Below are positions 8,609 to 17,298 of a stretch of DNA of 64,000 nucleotides, one piece after another. Below the pieces are notes generated by a model. That model made no database searches. It saw only the letters and a list, made by a program, of their open reading frames with translations, and had not been told where the DNA came from. Source of the stretch: Stieleria sp. JC731 (GTDB lineage: Bacteria > Planctomycetota > Planctomycetia > Pirellulales > Pirellulaceae); contig NZ_JAJKFQ010000011.1 in NCBI RefSeq assembly GCF_020966635.1, forward strand, positions 558,001 through 622,000, in the 5' to 3' direction. A program made the translations under genes and the position numbers. Position 1 is the first letter of the stretch. Each line of letters starts with the position of its first letter.

Positions 8609-11600
8609 AAACCGACTGCGGAACTGAAAAAAGTCCACGATATTAACGACCCCGTCACCGTTAAAATCAAAACGCTCATCGAGCGTTTCACTACCAAACG
8701 CGTTACGGAATTGGAAGAAATCGATGATGTTGACTGTTCGGTCCCCGTTGACGTCACCATAGAGTCGGAAAAACTCGTCAGTCGCGTTTCCACCTGCTGC
8801 ACCGTCTCCATCACCGTCAAGCACGTTGCCTGAAACGTCCTTGATGCTGTCTAAAACAGTCAATCGGTAGTTGCCGTCGGCAAGTGATCCGCCGAGGATC
8901 CCGTCGCCGCTGAACGTCAACGTCGCGATCGTCTTATCGTTGATGATCTTTGTTGTCAGAACAGATGTGATCGTTGCTCCGCTATCCACGTTTTCGATCA
9001 GAAAATCTGACGCCGTCGCGTTGACAATTTCGCTGAACGCAACCGTAATTTCGGTCACACGACTTCGTTGACGATCACCGCCATTGATCAGGATCGATTC
9101 AACTTGTGGGCTTACAAAATCGACCACGTCTGATTCGAAAGCCCCAATGTCGACCGAGCTTCCAAAGACACGGTCAAATCCCTCGCCGCGCTGGTCGAAC
9201 TGTAGCGGATTGTCGTCGGCATCCACGGCAAGTGCGTTATTTCCTGCATTTAACGCCGGGCTGCCAGGTTGTAAGGCGTGCGTTGGTGTGGGGCCACCGT
9301 TATCAGCTAGTGGTGCCAGTTTCGCGTCGGTTTCTCGCTGATCTCCCAATGCCGCGGCATGCAACGCGTCACCGATCGGCGTGTCTTCGAGAATGTTGTG
9401 TCCTAGCGAGATGATCGACAGACCTTGCAAGCCAGACTCACTCCCTTGTGCTCGGATACTGCCGCGGCTTCCGTTGTTGGCGAACAACGTGTTTTGATAT
9501 TCCAGCGTCGTCGTGGAGTCTCCCGAAGCAACCGCTTCGACACCGCCGAATGCGTTGTTGGCGATCGTCGCGTTACGAAGCGAGAGGCGGTCTGCCGTCG
9601 ATCCAAAGTTGAATACGACAATGCCGCTTGTCGCATTGTTGCTAATCGTCGAATTCACGATGGTTGAATTGCTGTCCAGCAAGCGGATCGCTCCCGCCGC
9701 GGCGCCGAGGTTGCCAACGATCGCACTGTCATGAATTTCTAGCCTGCCCTCTCGCATGTGCAACGTGCTGCCGTTGCCGTTGGAAGCGTTGCCAGTCATC
9801 ACGACGCGATGAAAGAATGCGTCCGAGCCTTCGGAGAGGAACGCGCTTCCTCCAACCCCTGCAGGTGTAAAACCATCCGCAATGGTCACGTCCGTGATAG
9901 TCACATCGATCGGATCGCTGCTCGTTTCCGTGAAGACACGAAATTGGTTGTTACCACTGATTTTCAGTTTGTCGGCGCCTAGTCCAATAATTGTGACGGT
10001 AAAGGAAAGCTCAATGCCGCCCTCGGTCAGCTGAATTGTTGAACCCGAAAGACTCGGGTCGAATGTGATCGTATCTTTGGTCAGTCTGCTATTGGCAAAA
10101 TTGATCGCCTCGCGAAGCGAAGTTAAGCCGTCGCGGGAGTCCACCACATCGAGGTTGGTGGTGACAAAAAGACTTGGATTTTCATCTGCTTCAAAGGCAC
10201 CGATGTCGACCGAGCTAACGACCCGTTCAAAACCTTCGCCGCGCTGGTCGGACGCTAGTGTGTTGCCATTCGCATCGACCGCAAGAGTATTGTTGCCGGC
10301 GTCGATTGCGGGGCTGCCTTCGAGCAACGCATGTGTCGGAGTCGGACCGCCGTTGTCTGCCAGTGGTGCCAACAAGGCGTCGGTATCACGCAAATCGCCT
10401 GCCGCTGCATCATGCGCCGCGTCACCGGTCGGTGTGTCGTCAAGCAAGTTGTGACCGAGTGATACAATCGACAAGCTGGGTAGGCCGTTCTCGTTACCGC
10501 GAGCGACGATGTTTCCTTGAGAACCATTGTTGGCGAACAGTGTGTTTTGGTATTCAAGCTGTGTTGAGGTGCCGAAGGCGACGACTTCGATACCAGCTGC
10601 GACATTGTTCGCGATCGTGACATTCGCGAGCGAAAGGAGGTCGGAACTTGAGTTGGTGTTGAAGACGCTGATGCCGCGGGTCGCGTTGCCGCTGATGGTC
10701 GTGTTGGTGATTGTCGTTTGGTTGTCTTGTAGGCGGAGCGTCCCAATCCCCGTGCCCAGGTTGTTGACGATCGCACTGTCAGAGATTGCGAGGTTGCCGA
10801 ACGCCATCACGATTGCGCTTCCGTTGCCGCCAGTCGTGTCATTGTTCGACAGGACAACACGGCTGAGCGTGATGTCGCCACCGTTTGAGAAGAACGCTCC
10901 TCCACCTCCCGATTCGACTGCCTTACCATCCGCAATCGTTAGGTCGCTTATGGTGATGATCCTCTGACCGTTGCCAAGCTCGGCAAACACTCGGCTGACT
11001 CCGCCTCCGCTGATCGTCAATTGGTCGGCACCGAGACCTTCGACTACCAGTGAACTCCGAAGTTCTAATTCACCTTCGGTAAGTGTGATGGTTGCACCAG
11101 CAAGACTTTCGTCAAATGTGATCGTGTCTGAACCAGATGTGTTGTTCGCCAAAATGATCGCTTCACGCAGGGAGGTCAGTCCGTCCTGAGAGTCGACCAC
11201 GTCGAGATCCGTTGTGACGACAAAACTAGGCAACTCTTCGGCTTCAAAGGCACCGATATCGACCGTTCCGCTGACGACACGGGCAAAGCCTTCGCCCCGC
11301 TGATCGAACTGCAACGGACTGCCGTTGGCATCCACAGCAAGAGCATTGTTCCCAGCATCGATAACCGGGCTGCCAGCTAGCGATGCGTGTGTCGGTGTCA
11401 GTCCACCGTTGTTGGCAAGATCAGCCAATCGCGGATCCAGTGGGTTGGCTGTTGATCCGAACAGGCTTCCGCTTACGAGCGTGGAAGCGCTGAGTGTGTC
11501 TGCATTGCCGATTAGACTGTGAATAAGCGTTAGCGTCGCTTCCGGATCGGGCAATACATCATTGGAAACACTTGATGCTGTATTGTTGGCGACGATCGTG

Positions 11601-12763
11601 TTTTTAATCGCGACCGGAGCGTTCGCTGAGGTGTTGTTGACAAAGATGCCACCTCCCTGGCCAGCACTCTCGTTGGCAACAATTGTACCGTTGGTGATCG
11701 TCAACGCTTCAAGACCGAACGTTTGGATCGCTCCTCCATCACCGTCGCTGCTGTTGCCGCTGAACGTACTGTTGATGACGTTCAAGTCGCCAAAAACGAA
11801 CATTCTAAAGCCGCCGCCATCTTCACCGCTGGTGTTGTTGCTGAAAGTGCTGTTGGTGATCAATGTGTCACCGCCGGCGGTGGCGCCACCACCGCCACCG
11901 TCGCTTTGGTTTTCGCTGACCAAGCTGCCGGACACCGTCAACATCTTAGCGGCACGAATACCGCCACCGTCGCCGCCACTGCTGTTGCCAATCACCTGAC
12001 TATTCGTGATGAAGGTATCGCCACCGAAAACCGCGATTCCGCCGCCATCGATTGCGGCGTTGTTGTTTTCAACGACGCTATCGACCAGATGGAATTCGCC
12101 ATTGAGCGAAAAGATTCCTCCGCCGAAACCCGTGTCAGGTGTTTCGTTGTTTCGAACTACGCTGTTGCGAAGGGTGAACGTGCCATCGGATTCGAATCGA
12201 ATTCCGCCACCGTTTTCATCGCCCAGTTGAGTGCCCCCGGTGACGATGAAGCTGTCGAGCGTCAAGTTGCCGTTTGCAGAATCGAAGTTCAATACACGCG
12301 ATTGGCCAGCTGCGTCAATGGTTAGCCGTTCCGAAAGCGAAGAAGCATCAATCGTGAGCCCGTCGGTGATGTTTAGCTGGCTTCCAGCGAGTGTGATCGT
12401 CGCACCTGACAGACCTGGGGCGAAACTGATTGTGTCTTCACCGGGCGAGCTGTCTGCGAAAGCGATTGCCTCGCGCAGTGAGGTCAATGTGTCGTTCTCG
12501 TCGACGACGTCAAGGTTGGTGTTGACCAGCAGTCCAAGTTCCGTGTCTGCCGCGAAGGCAGCGATCGGGCCGCTATCGAAGCTCCGCGCAATGCTCTCCT
12601 CGCCCTGAACCAACTGTGGAAGGCATTGCAGTGTGTCACCAAAATCTGAAGCGAGCAGCCTTCGGCCTTCCAGTTGTTCGAGCGTTGGGCGGCTACTTTT
12701 TTTTCTCTTCACGCAGAAACGACGACGGTCAATTCGATGAGCGGAGCGTTGGCGACGATTCAT
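8594..12763 (-). CDS. large secreted beta-helix protein with three choice-anchor-type modules and a dockerin tail
   Basis: A 1389-residue predicted extracellular protein. The N-terminus is a basic stretch followed by LEQLEGRRLLAS, a motif shared by many planctomycetal secreted proteins. Three homologous modules of ~300-400 residues follow, each opening with T(N/D)LDVVD, then LTSLREAI, then a right-handed parallel beta-helix of GGG-rich turns. Each module ends in NGGLTPTHA- or NGGPTPTHA-like and DQRGEGF blocks. Then comes an Ig-like segment (SPQVESILINGG to DEFFRLYG), and two EF-hand-like dockerin repeats (GDVNGDRTVNIIDFFQFR and DFNGDGVVNIVDFFQFR) close it. Dockerins bind cohesins or calcium. 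ATG at 12763 is preferred over an in-frame start at 12874 because it directly precedes the basic N-terminus. Likely an adhesin or polysaccharide-binding surface protein. Confidence 0.88.
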   Translation of the reverse strand: MNRRQRSAHRIDRRRFCVKRKKSSRPTLEQLEGRRLLASDFGDTLQCLPQLVQGEESIARSFDSGPIAAFAADTELGLLVNTNLDVVDENDTLTSLREAIAFADSSPGEDTISFAPGLSGATITLAGSQLNITDGLTIDASSLSERLTIDAAGQSRVLNFDSANGNLTLDSFIVTGGTQLGDENGGGIRFESDGTFTLRNSVVRNNETPDTGFGGGIFSLNGEFHLVDSVVENNNAAIDGGGIAVFGGDTFITNSQVIGNSSGGDGGGIRAAKMLTVSGSLVSENQSDGGGGGATAGGDTLITNSTFSNNTSGEDGGGFRMFVFGDLNVINSTFSGNSSDGDGGAIQTFGLEALTITNGTIVANESAGQGGGIFVNNTSANAPVAIKNTIVANNTASSVSNDVLPDPEATLTLIHSLIGNADTLSASTLVSGSLFGSTANPLDPRLADLANNGGLTPTHASLAGSPVIDAGNNALAVDANGSPLQFDQRGEGFARVVSGTVDIGAFEAEELPSFVVTTDLDVVDSQDGLTSLREAIILANNTSGSDTITFDESLAGATITLTEGELELRSSLVVEGLGADQLTISGGGVSRVFAELGNGQRIITISDLTIADGKAVESGGGGAFFSNGGDITLSRVVLSNNDTTGGNGSAIVMAFGNLAISDSAIVNNLGTGIGTLRLQDNQTTITNTTISGNATRGISVFNTNSSSDLLSLANVTIANNVAAGIEVVAFGTSTQLEYQNTLFANNGSQGNIVARGNENGLPSLSIVSLGHNLLDDTPTGDAAHDAAAGDLRDTDALLAPLADNGGPTPTHALLEGSPAIDAGNNTLAVDANGNTLASDQRGEGFERVVSSVDIGAFEADENPSLFVTTNLDVVDSRDGLTSLREAINFANSRLTKDTITFDPSLSGSTIQLTEGGIELSFTVTIIGLGADKLKISGNNQFRVFTETSSDPIDVTITDVTIADGFTPAGVGGSAFLSEGSDAFFHRVVMTGNASNGNGSTLHMREGRLEIHDSAIVGNLGAAAGAIRLLDSNSTIVNSTISNNATSGIVVFNFGSTADRLSLRNATIANNAFGGVEAVASGDSTTTLEYQNTLFANNGSRGSIRAQGSESGLQGLSIISLGHNILEDTPIGDALHAAALGDQRETDAKLAPLADNGGPTPTHALQPGSPALNAGNNALAVDADDNPLQFDQRGEGFDRVFGSSVDIGAFESDVVDFVSPQVESILINGGDRQRSRVTEITVAFSEIVNATASDFLIENVDSGATITSVLTTKIINDKTIATLTFSGDGILGGSLADGNYRLTVLDSIKDVSGNVLDGDGDGAAGGNATDEFFRLYGDVNGDRTVNIIDFFQFRNAFGSETLDERFDFNGDGVVNIVDFFQFRSRFGRSV

Positions 12764-12903
12764 GGTCAGGGCTACAGAAATGGATGCGAAGGTGGTGGCG
12801 TGGGGCTGCATTGGCTGCTCGCCCGATACCTTCAAACGCAAATTGTTTCCCTGCCCCTTCGAACTGTGGATCAAATCCGAATCAAATTATTTGCTGCAAC
12901 GGC

Positions 12904-12982
12904 GTCCGTCGGCTCTGCCGGACCAAAGCAAGTTGAATCGTCCCGCTCTTTCCGGGGGGCGGGATTTCCGAGGTCACTTGCT
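12904..12982 (-). promoter_or_regulatory. possible structured leader RNA upstream of the beta-helix gene
   Basis: The 482-nt interval 12764-13245 holds no gene. Within it, read on the minus strand, AGCAAGT (complement of 12976-12982) pairs with ACTTGCT (12927-12933). These enclose an inner stem TCCCGC/GCGGGA (12959-12964 with 12941-12946). A second hairpin, GTCCG..CGGAC with an internal GGC/GCC, lies at 12904-12923. The arrangement sits ~140-220 nt before the ATG at 12763. It may be a 5' UTR regulatory structure. It does not fit the c-di-GMP-I riboswitch core, although it contains GAAAG and GGGACG. Unproven. Confidence 0.35.
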
Positions 12983-13245
12983 CTTCAATCGTGAACCCTT
13001 TCCGAGATTTCGATAACAATAGGCCCCCGAAACTGCATTCCTGTTGCTGGCGAAGGACCGTTTTTGCGGCCGTTTTTGTAAAGCGATTCCGGTCTGGTCC
13101 AATTTTGGCAGAAAATGCTCGGGATTCAGAAAAACGCCGTTAGGAATGAACTGCAAAAGGAGAAAGGCTGATCGATGGGCATTTGCGCAGCGTTGCTTGC
13201 CCACTTTTGGTGTTTCTTAAAGAGTTCGAACCAGGTAGTGGCGGA

Positions 13246-13821
13246 ATGATTGCTCCAGACAACGAAAGCATCACTCTCTGTCTTGAAGCTGTAGCGGAAG
13301 GAAAAGCGGAGGCAAAAGAGCGACTATTTGAGCTGAGTTATCCGGAACTGCACCGTGTCGCACGGCGGCTGATTTCGTGGCAGGCCGCGGGACACACCCT
13401 TGAGGCAACGGCATTGGTCAACGAGTCAGCGATGCGTCTGATGAAGGCTGGAAACTTCGCTGAATTTGTCAATCGCAAAACTTTTTACGCGGCCATCGCC
13501 AAAGCAATGCGTTGCGTCCTGGTTGACTATGCCCGCAAACGTAACTCGCTAAAACGCGGCGGCGAGAAAACGAAAGTCGATCTCGATGTCGCGCTGGAGC
13601 AAATCGAATCAAGCAACCAAGTGAAGTTGCTCGATTTGGATGAAGCCCTTTCGGAGCTGACCAAATACAACGAGCGTTACGCCAATCTCGTTCAGTGTCG
13701 ATTCTTTCTGGGGATGACCGTTGACGAAATCGCGGCCGACCAAGGTGTTTCCAGATCAACGGTCGAACGCGATTGGCGATTCACTCGAGCTTGGCTAGCA
13801 GAATTTTTGGAGGGAGCCTGA
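13246..13821 (+). CDS. ECF-like RNA polymerase sigma factor
   Basis: 191-residue sigma factor of the planctomycete-expanded ECF-like family (TIGR02999-like). Region 2 begins RLFELSYPELHRVARRLI and continues with the family-typical TLEATALVNE. Region 4 holds the HTH MTVDEIAADQGVSRSTVERDWRFTRAWL. ATG at 13246 is chosen; an in-frame start at 13183 adds 21 residues unlike the family. Such genes are commonly followed by a Ser/Thr kinase gene, and here a kinase 5' fragment starts 143 nt downstream but is broken. The factor's own partner kinase therefore appears lost or displaced. Confidence 0.88.
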   Translation: MIAPDNESITLCLEAVAEGKAEAKERLFELSYPELHRVARRLISWQAAGHTLEATALVNESAMRLMKAGNFAEFVNRKTFYAAIAKAMRCVLVDYARKRNSLKRGGEKTKVDLDVALEQIESSNQVKLLDLDEALSELTKYNERYANLVQCRFFLGMTVDEIAADQGVSRSTVERDWRFTRAWLAEFLEGA

Positions 13822-13964
13822 TCCGTTTTGCGTTTTACAGTGTGGGGTAGCACGAATGCCTCGACGCTCGCATTGAAAGTGTGTTTGATGTCTGGGAAAA
13901 CGAGCGGAGCAAACGATCCAAAGGCAGGGAACAAAGGCTGGAAACCATGCCAAGACGTCTCGCG

Positions 13965-14147
13965 ATGAACATCGAACGACTGCAATTGCTCGAGTCACTC
14001 TTTCGTGAAGCGGTTGACCTTGATGAAGGTAGCGTCGATGCGCTGCTAAATGAATGATGTGGCGATGACTTGTCACTCAAGCGGTCCGTCATGTCACTCC
14101 TCACGCGAGACCGCGATCTCGAAAATTCGCAGTACCTCGCCGCCCCG
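13965..14147 (+). pseudogene. 5' fragment of a Ser/Thr protein kinase gene (left direct repeat)
   Basis: 183 bp starting at an ATG and encoding MNIERLQLLESLFREAVDLD and onward. It is the same sequence, with 8 mismatches by my count and no indels, as 27527-27709. An in-frame TGA at 14055-14057 replaces the CGT (Arg) codon of the other copy, and homology ends abruptly at 14147 with no kinase domain following. It lies 143 nt after the ECF sigma gene, where the partner kinase normally starts. It is a dead fragment and, with the other copy, forms the direct repeats bounding the 13.4-kb segment. Confidence 0.88.
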
Positions 14148-14454
14148 GAATCCTTTTCAATGCGTTTCAGCGTTGGTGATCAAAGCAAAATCGTTAAAAA
14201 TACAAATCAAACTTCGCTAGCTAATCGCTCTTTAAAAATCGAAAACCCAACGCACTATTCAATGCCCCGTTGGATTCGCCTACCTCTCAGCGGTCTCTGC
14301 ATCATATTCTAGAACGAAAGTGAACTTGCAGTCTCTAAGCAGACTGCCACTATCAAAGTGAAGATGCTCAGTACAGTCACCCGCGGAGAAGTAAAACGTT
14401 GGTTGGTAATTTTGGACGATATTTAACAGGTGGAAAAATGTACCTAGTCAAAAT
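14148..14454. other. AT-rich gene-free island edge
   Basis: No convincing gene. The sequence is visibly richer in A and T than the flanking genes (runs such as AAAATCGTTAAAAATAC). An open frame continuing out of the kinase fragment to 14312 encodes no recognisable domain. It holds the 3' flank of the protease gene, whose stop is at 14455. No clear hairpin-plus-T-tract terminator was seen. Confidence 0.5.
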
Positions 14455-16281
14455 TCATCGAATGTTACCCGTGCCCCGGCATGCAGGACATGCAATTTTT
14501 CCCCGTTTACAACGAGGACAGTCCCGCTGAAATGTTTTCGGAGCAGTAATCGGGCTACCATCAAGCGCGTAGCTAACAATTACAATTTGGCGAACACTGA
14601 TCTTTCCGCTGGCACAATTCGGACATGCTACGAACGTACGGCCACCACACCACAGGCAACAGTCATCAGCAATCAGGGAATGCTGAGATGGCGATCGGTT
14701 ACCACGCGACGATCCGTTTCTCGATTGATCATCCGAAGACGATGGAGGAACTGACGAGTAGCAATGTACCATCATGACCGCTCCGCGACAGGCTTCAATT
14801 GTATCGGCGAATGTCGAGTGCGTTGCCGACATTGGCTCAGGCAGTTTGATGCCCGATGCTTTTGCGAATCGACTCGCGTCCTCAGATAGGACGGCATAGT
14901 TGCGGATCTCTTTCTGGCGATCGGTCGCGTAATTGATCCCTACCACTTGCCCGGAAAGATCTACACACGGCCCCCCGCTGTTTCCGGGTTCAACAGTGGC
15001 TGTATGAAGCATGTTTTTCCCGTCAGCCATGAATTTGCTAATGCTGCCACGATTAGACATTAGCGATGGTTCGTAACGTCCTGGAAGTGGGTAGCCCAAC
15101 GCAATAATTTCTTCTTCTTGGCGGGGAGGGCTTTGGCGGATTGACATTGGCTGGATATCAAGCGACCGTTCAAGCTTCAGAATTGCCAGATCGGAATTTG
15201 GGTCCCTACTGGTTGCAAAAACTGTTGCCCTGACTTCTAAACCTTGGTCATTTGTCAGCAAAAATCCATCAATGTTTTCAACTACGTGACGATTGGTCAT
15301 CACATGTTGAGGTGTTAAAAGAAATGCACTGCCCGAACTTACCAAGTTTAGGTTATCAAGATTAATCGGAGCGGTACTAGCTGATGCACCCGTAGATTCC
15401 TCACTCGACGAACTTGTACCGGTCGAGTCCATCTCAAATACAAATGGATCATGAGCGAACGTGTAAAGCAACCGATCCTGAACTCGAGGACCGGGTTCGG
15501 GCTTACCGCTTCCAAGTACGTCCGATAGCTTTTGGGCAGCATTCCCGAGCTCGAGCTTTGTTGACAACATAAGCGATGCATTGTGGTGCGTAGCGAATGA
15601 TAGCGTTCCTGGTGTCGCTTCGCCGGAAAGTTTGAGGAAGTTAGCGAATCCCTCAGCACTCCCGTTTCGAGCCGCTACGACGGCTTGATTGTTATAGACA
15701 GATGCAAGTGTTCTGGAGTGAACCCCGGGGAAATGCTGATGAATGTTTTTAATTGCCGCGATAGCTTTCTGATTGATTCGGATCGACTCCTTGATTTCCA
15801 GTTCCTTGCGAGTTTGTACGGGCTTGAGACCACCTAAATAGAAATCCGATACGATACCCTCTGGTAACGATTTACTGATCGATTCGAGGGCTGCCATTAC
15901 AGTTGCATCCCGTAGGTTGTCTGTTTCCAGTTGAGCTTTAATCTGGCGGGCTTGATCGGCTGATTGACGAATCACGTTGCAGACTTTCACGTACTCACGA
16001 TCAGCTACGCTGAGCCTATTAATTTTGAGTGTTACCGTTCGTTCGCCGGTGTCTAGTTTTACCGAGCTGTCATCAAAGTCCCGCATGTTAGCGTCGATCG
16101 AATACCGACCGCTTACATCGGCCCACGTCCGTCGTTGTGACAGATTTTGTGACAACGTTACATTGACAAAAACAGCAATGTTCAGGAACGTCATCGCGAA
16201 AAAGCACAGGGCGAATCGGATTGTAGAAAGAGGCGGGGCAATGTTTGAAGAATCGCAGGGCATTGTTGCAACTTTGGGCAT
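14455..16281 (-). CDS. SHD1 domain-trypsin-like protease-zinc finger protein
   Basis: 608 residues. A hydrophobic N-terminal segment (FALCFFAMTFLNIAVFV, ~23-40) is a signal or anchor. An SHD1-type domain follows (RTWADVSGRYSI to SVADREYV, ~51-98), then a helical region, then a chymotrypsin/HtrA-like protease with the triad His332 (MTNRHVV), Asp364 (NSDLAIL) and Ser435 (EPGNSGGP). The C-terminus is a DnaJ-like cysteine-rich zinc finger with CxxC pairs at ~542-545, 553-556, 588-591 and 598-601. All triad residues are present, so it is probably an active periplasmic or surface serine protease. It is the last gene of the island operon, 99 nt after the preceding gene. Confidence 0.85.
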   Translation of the reverse strand: MPKVATMPCDSSNIAPPLSTIRFALCFFAMTFLNIAVFVNVTLSQNLSQRRTWADVSGRYSIDANMRDFDDSSVKLDTGERTVTLKINRLSVADREYVKVCNVIRQSADQARQIKAQLETDNLRDATVMAALESISKSLPEGIVSDFYLGGLKPVQTRKELEIKESIRINQKAIAAIKNIHQHFPGVHSRTLASVYNNQAVVAARNGSAEGFANFLKLSGEATPGTLSFATHHNASLMLSTKLELGNAAQKLSDVLGSGKPEPGPRVQDRLLYTFAHDPFVFEMDSTGTSSSSEESTGASASTAPINLDNLNLVSSGSAFLLTPQHVMTNRHVVENIDGFLLTNDQGLEVRATVFATSRDPNSDLAILKLERSLDIQPMSIRQSPPRQEEEIIALGYPLPGRYEPSLMSNRGSISKFMADGKNMLHTATVEPGNSGGPCVDLSGQVVGINYATDRQKEIRNYAVLSEDASRFAKASGIKLPEPMSATHSTFADTIEACRGAVMMVHCYSSVPPSSSDDQSRNGSSRGNRSPSQHSLIADDCCLWCGGRTFVACPNCASGKISVRQIVIVSYALDGSPITAPKTFQRDCPRCKRGKIACPACRGTGNIR

Positions 16282-16380
16282 TAGACGGGGCTCCCTTGGA
16301 TTGGTTGGGAGTTGCCTTACAGGAAATTTGCAGGGTCGAAGGAATGCAAGATGTATCGGGAGTATCCAGATCTGTTGTTT

Positions 16381-17298
16381 CTATTGGACTCGGTTTCGAC
16401 CAACTCCATAAGAGACTTGGAGTGGTTCGCCGGCGCTTTGGATCCAGAGTTCGTAATTCATTCCGTATGATTTAAACGCGTCCCTTACTGGTCCGAATTG
16501 ATGATAACTGTCTGGATAAACGGCTATGATCAACGTGCTGTCTTTGAGTGCTAGGCGACGGGCCGTTTCTCGTATTGCAACGATGGACTTCTCACTTCCG
16601 AGGGTGATTCCTTTTCCAATACGTGGCTTGATTTCATAACTGTACGAATCGGTGTCCGGGATCGGCTTAGAAGTTACATGTTTTTCAAAGAAATCACCCT
16701 CAGCATCATCTGGCGATGCGACTAAGAAAAGTTCATTGTGAGAAAGTAAAATAATCCCGCGCGCTCCCGCACCTACGCGTTCAAGCGGCACTTGCATGGT
16801 CTTTGCTTTTTTCGCTCGAACGACTTGCCATTCTGCTTTAGCAATTGCTAACGCAATGCTTGTTTCACTGAGCTCTTCCTCCGCTTGTTTTATGCGGTCA
16901 GGAATCTCAGCTGCTTTAGAGGCGATGTTAATCAGGTTTTCTGCGAGATGCTTCCTCTGGCTAACTAATTGACTTTCAGCGACAGATAACTTCTTTATTT
17001 CTTCGCTGTATTCAACGAGATTCGTCATCGTGGCATCTGTTTTTGGGGTAGGCACCGTTTCATAGATCTTTTGCAGGTCACGCAAGCGGGCCTGCTGGCG
17101 GGCCAGTTGAAGCTCCAAATTTCGCATGACCAACGGAGTGATCGGTTGATTGGCGTGTTCATTGCCGCTTGGGTCGTGTCGGATTTTCACCAAGAGTGCC
17201 ACTAGAATGGCTAGGAATACGATTCCGCCAAACGTATTGCAAATCGTGTCGAGGAATAGGTCAAAGCTGTCGCCCTGGTCGGAAACGCGTCGTTTCAT
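16381..17298 (-). CDS. MotB/TolR/ExbD-like single-pass subunit B
   Basis: 305 residues. One N-terminal transmembrane helix (~18-37, following SFDLFLDTICNTFGG) carries an Asp at residue 17, in the position of the proton-carrying Asp of MotB/ExbD/TolR. A long coiled coil (~60-165) and a ~130-residue alpha/beta C-terminal domain follow. There is no recognisable OmpA-type peptidoglycan-binding motif. The start ATG overlaps the upstream paralogue by 4 nt (ATGA). It aligns with that paralogue at the N-terminus as SFxxFxDxIxxxxGI. Inferred role: one of two different B subunits of a proton-driven stator with the MotA/TolQ-like channel encoded just upstream. Confidence 0.65.
   Translation of the reverse strand: MKRRVSDQGDSFDLFLDTICNTFGGIVFLAILVALLVKIRHDPSGNEHANQPITPLVMRNLELQLARQQARLRDLQKIYETVPTPKTDATMTNLVEYSEEIKKLSVAESQLVSQRKHLAENLINIASKAAEIPDRIKQAEEELSETSIALAIAKAEWQVVRAKKAKTMQVPLERVGAGARGIILLSHNELFLVASPDDAEGDFFEKHVTSKPIPDTDSYSYEIKPRIGKGITLGSEKSIVAIRETARRLALKDSTLIIAVYPDSYHQFGPVRDAFKSYGMNYELWIQSAGEPLQVSYGVGRNRVQ

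Noticed and set aside
12904-12982. c-di-GMP-I (GEMM) riboswitch before the beta-helix gene
   Set aside because: GAAAG and GGGACG fragments are present, but the following CAAAGCC core and the tetraloop-receptor stem are missing.
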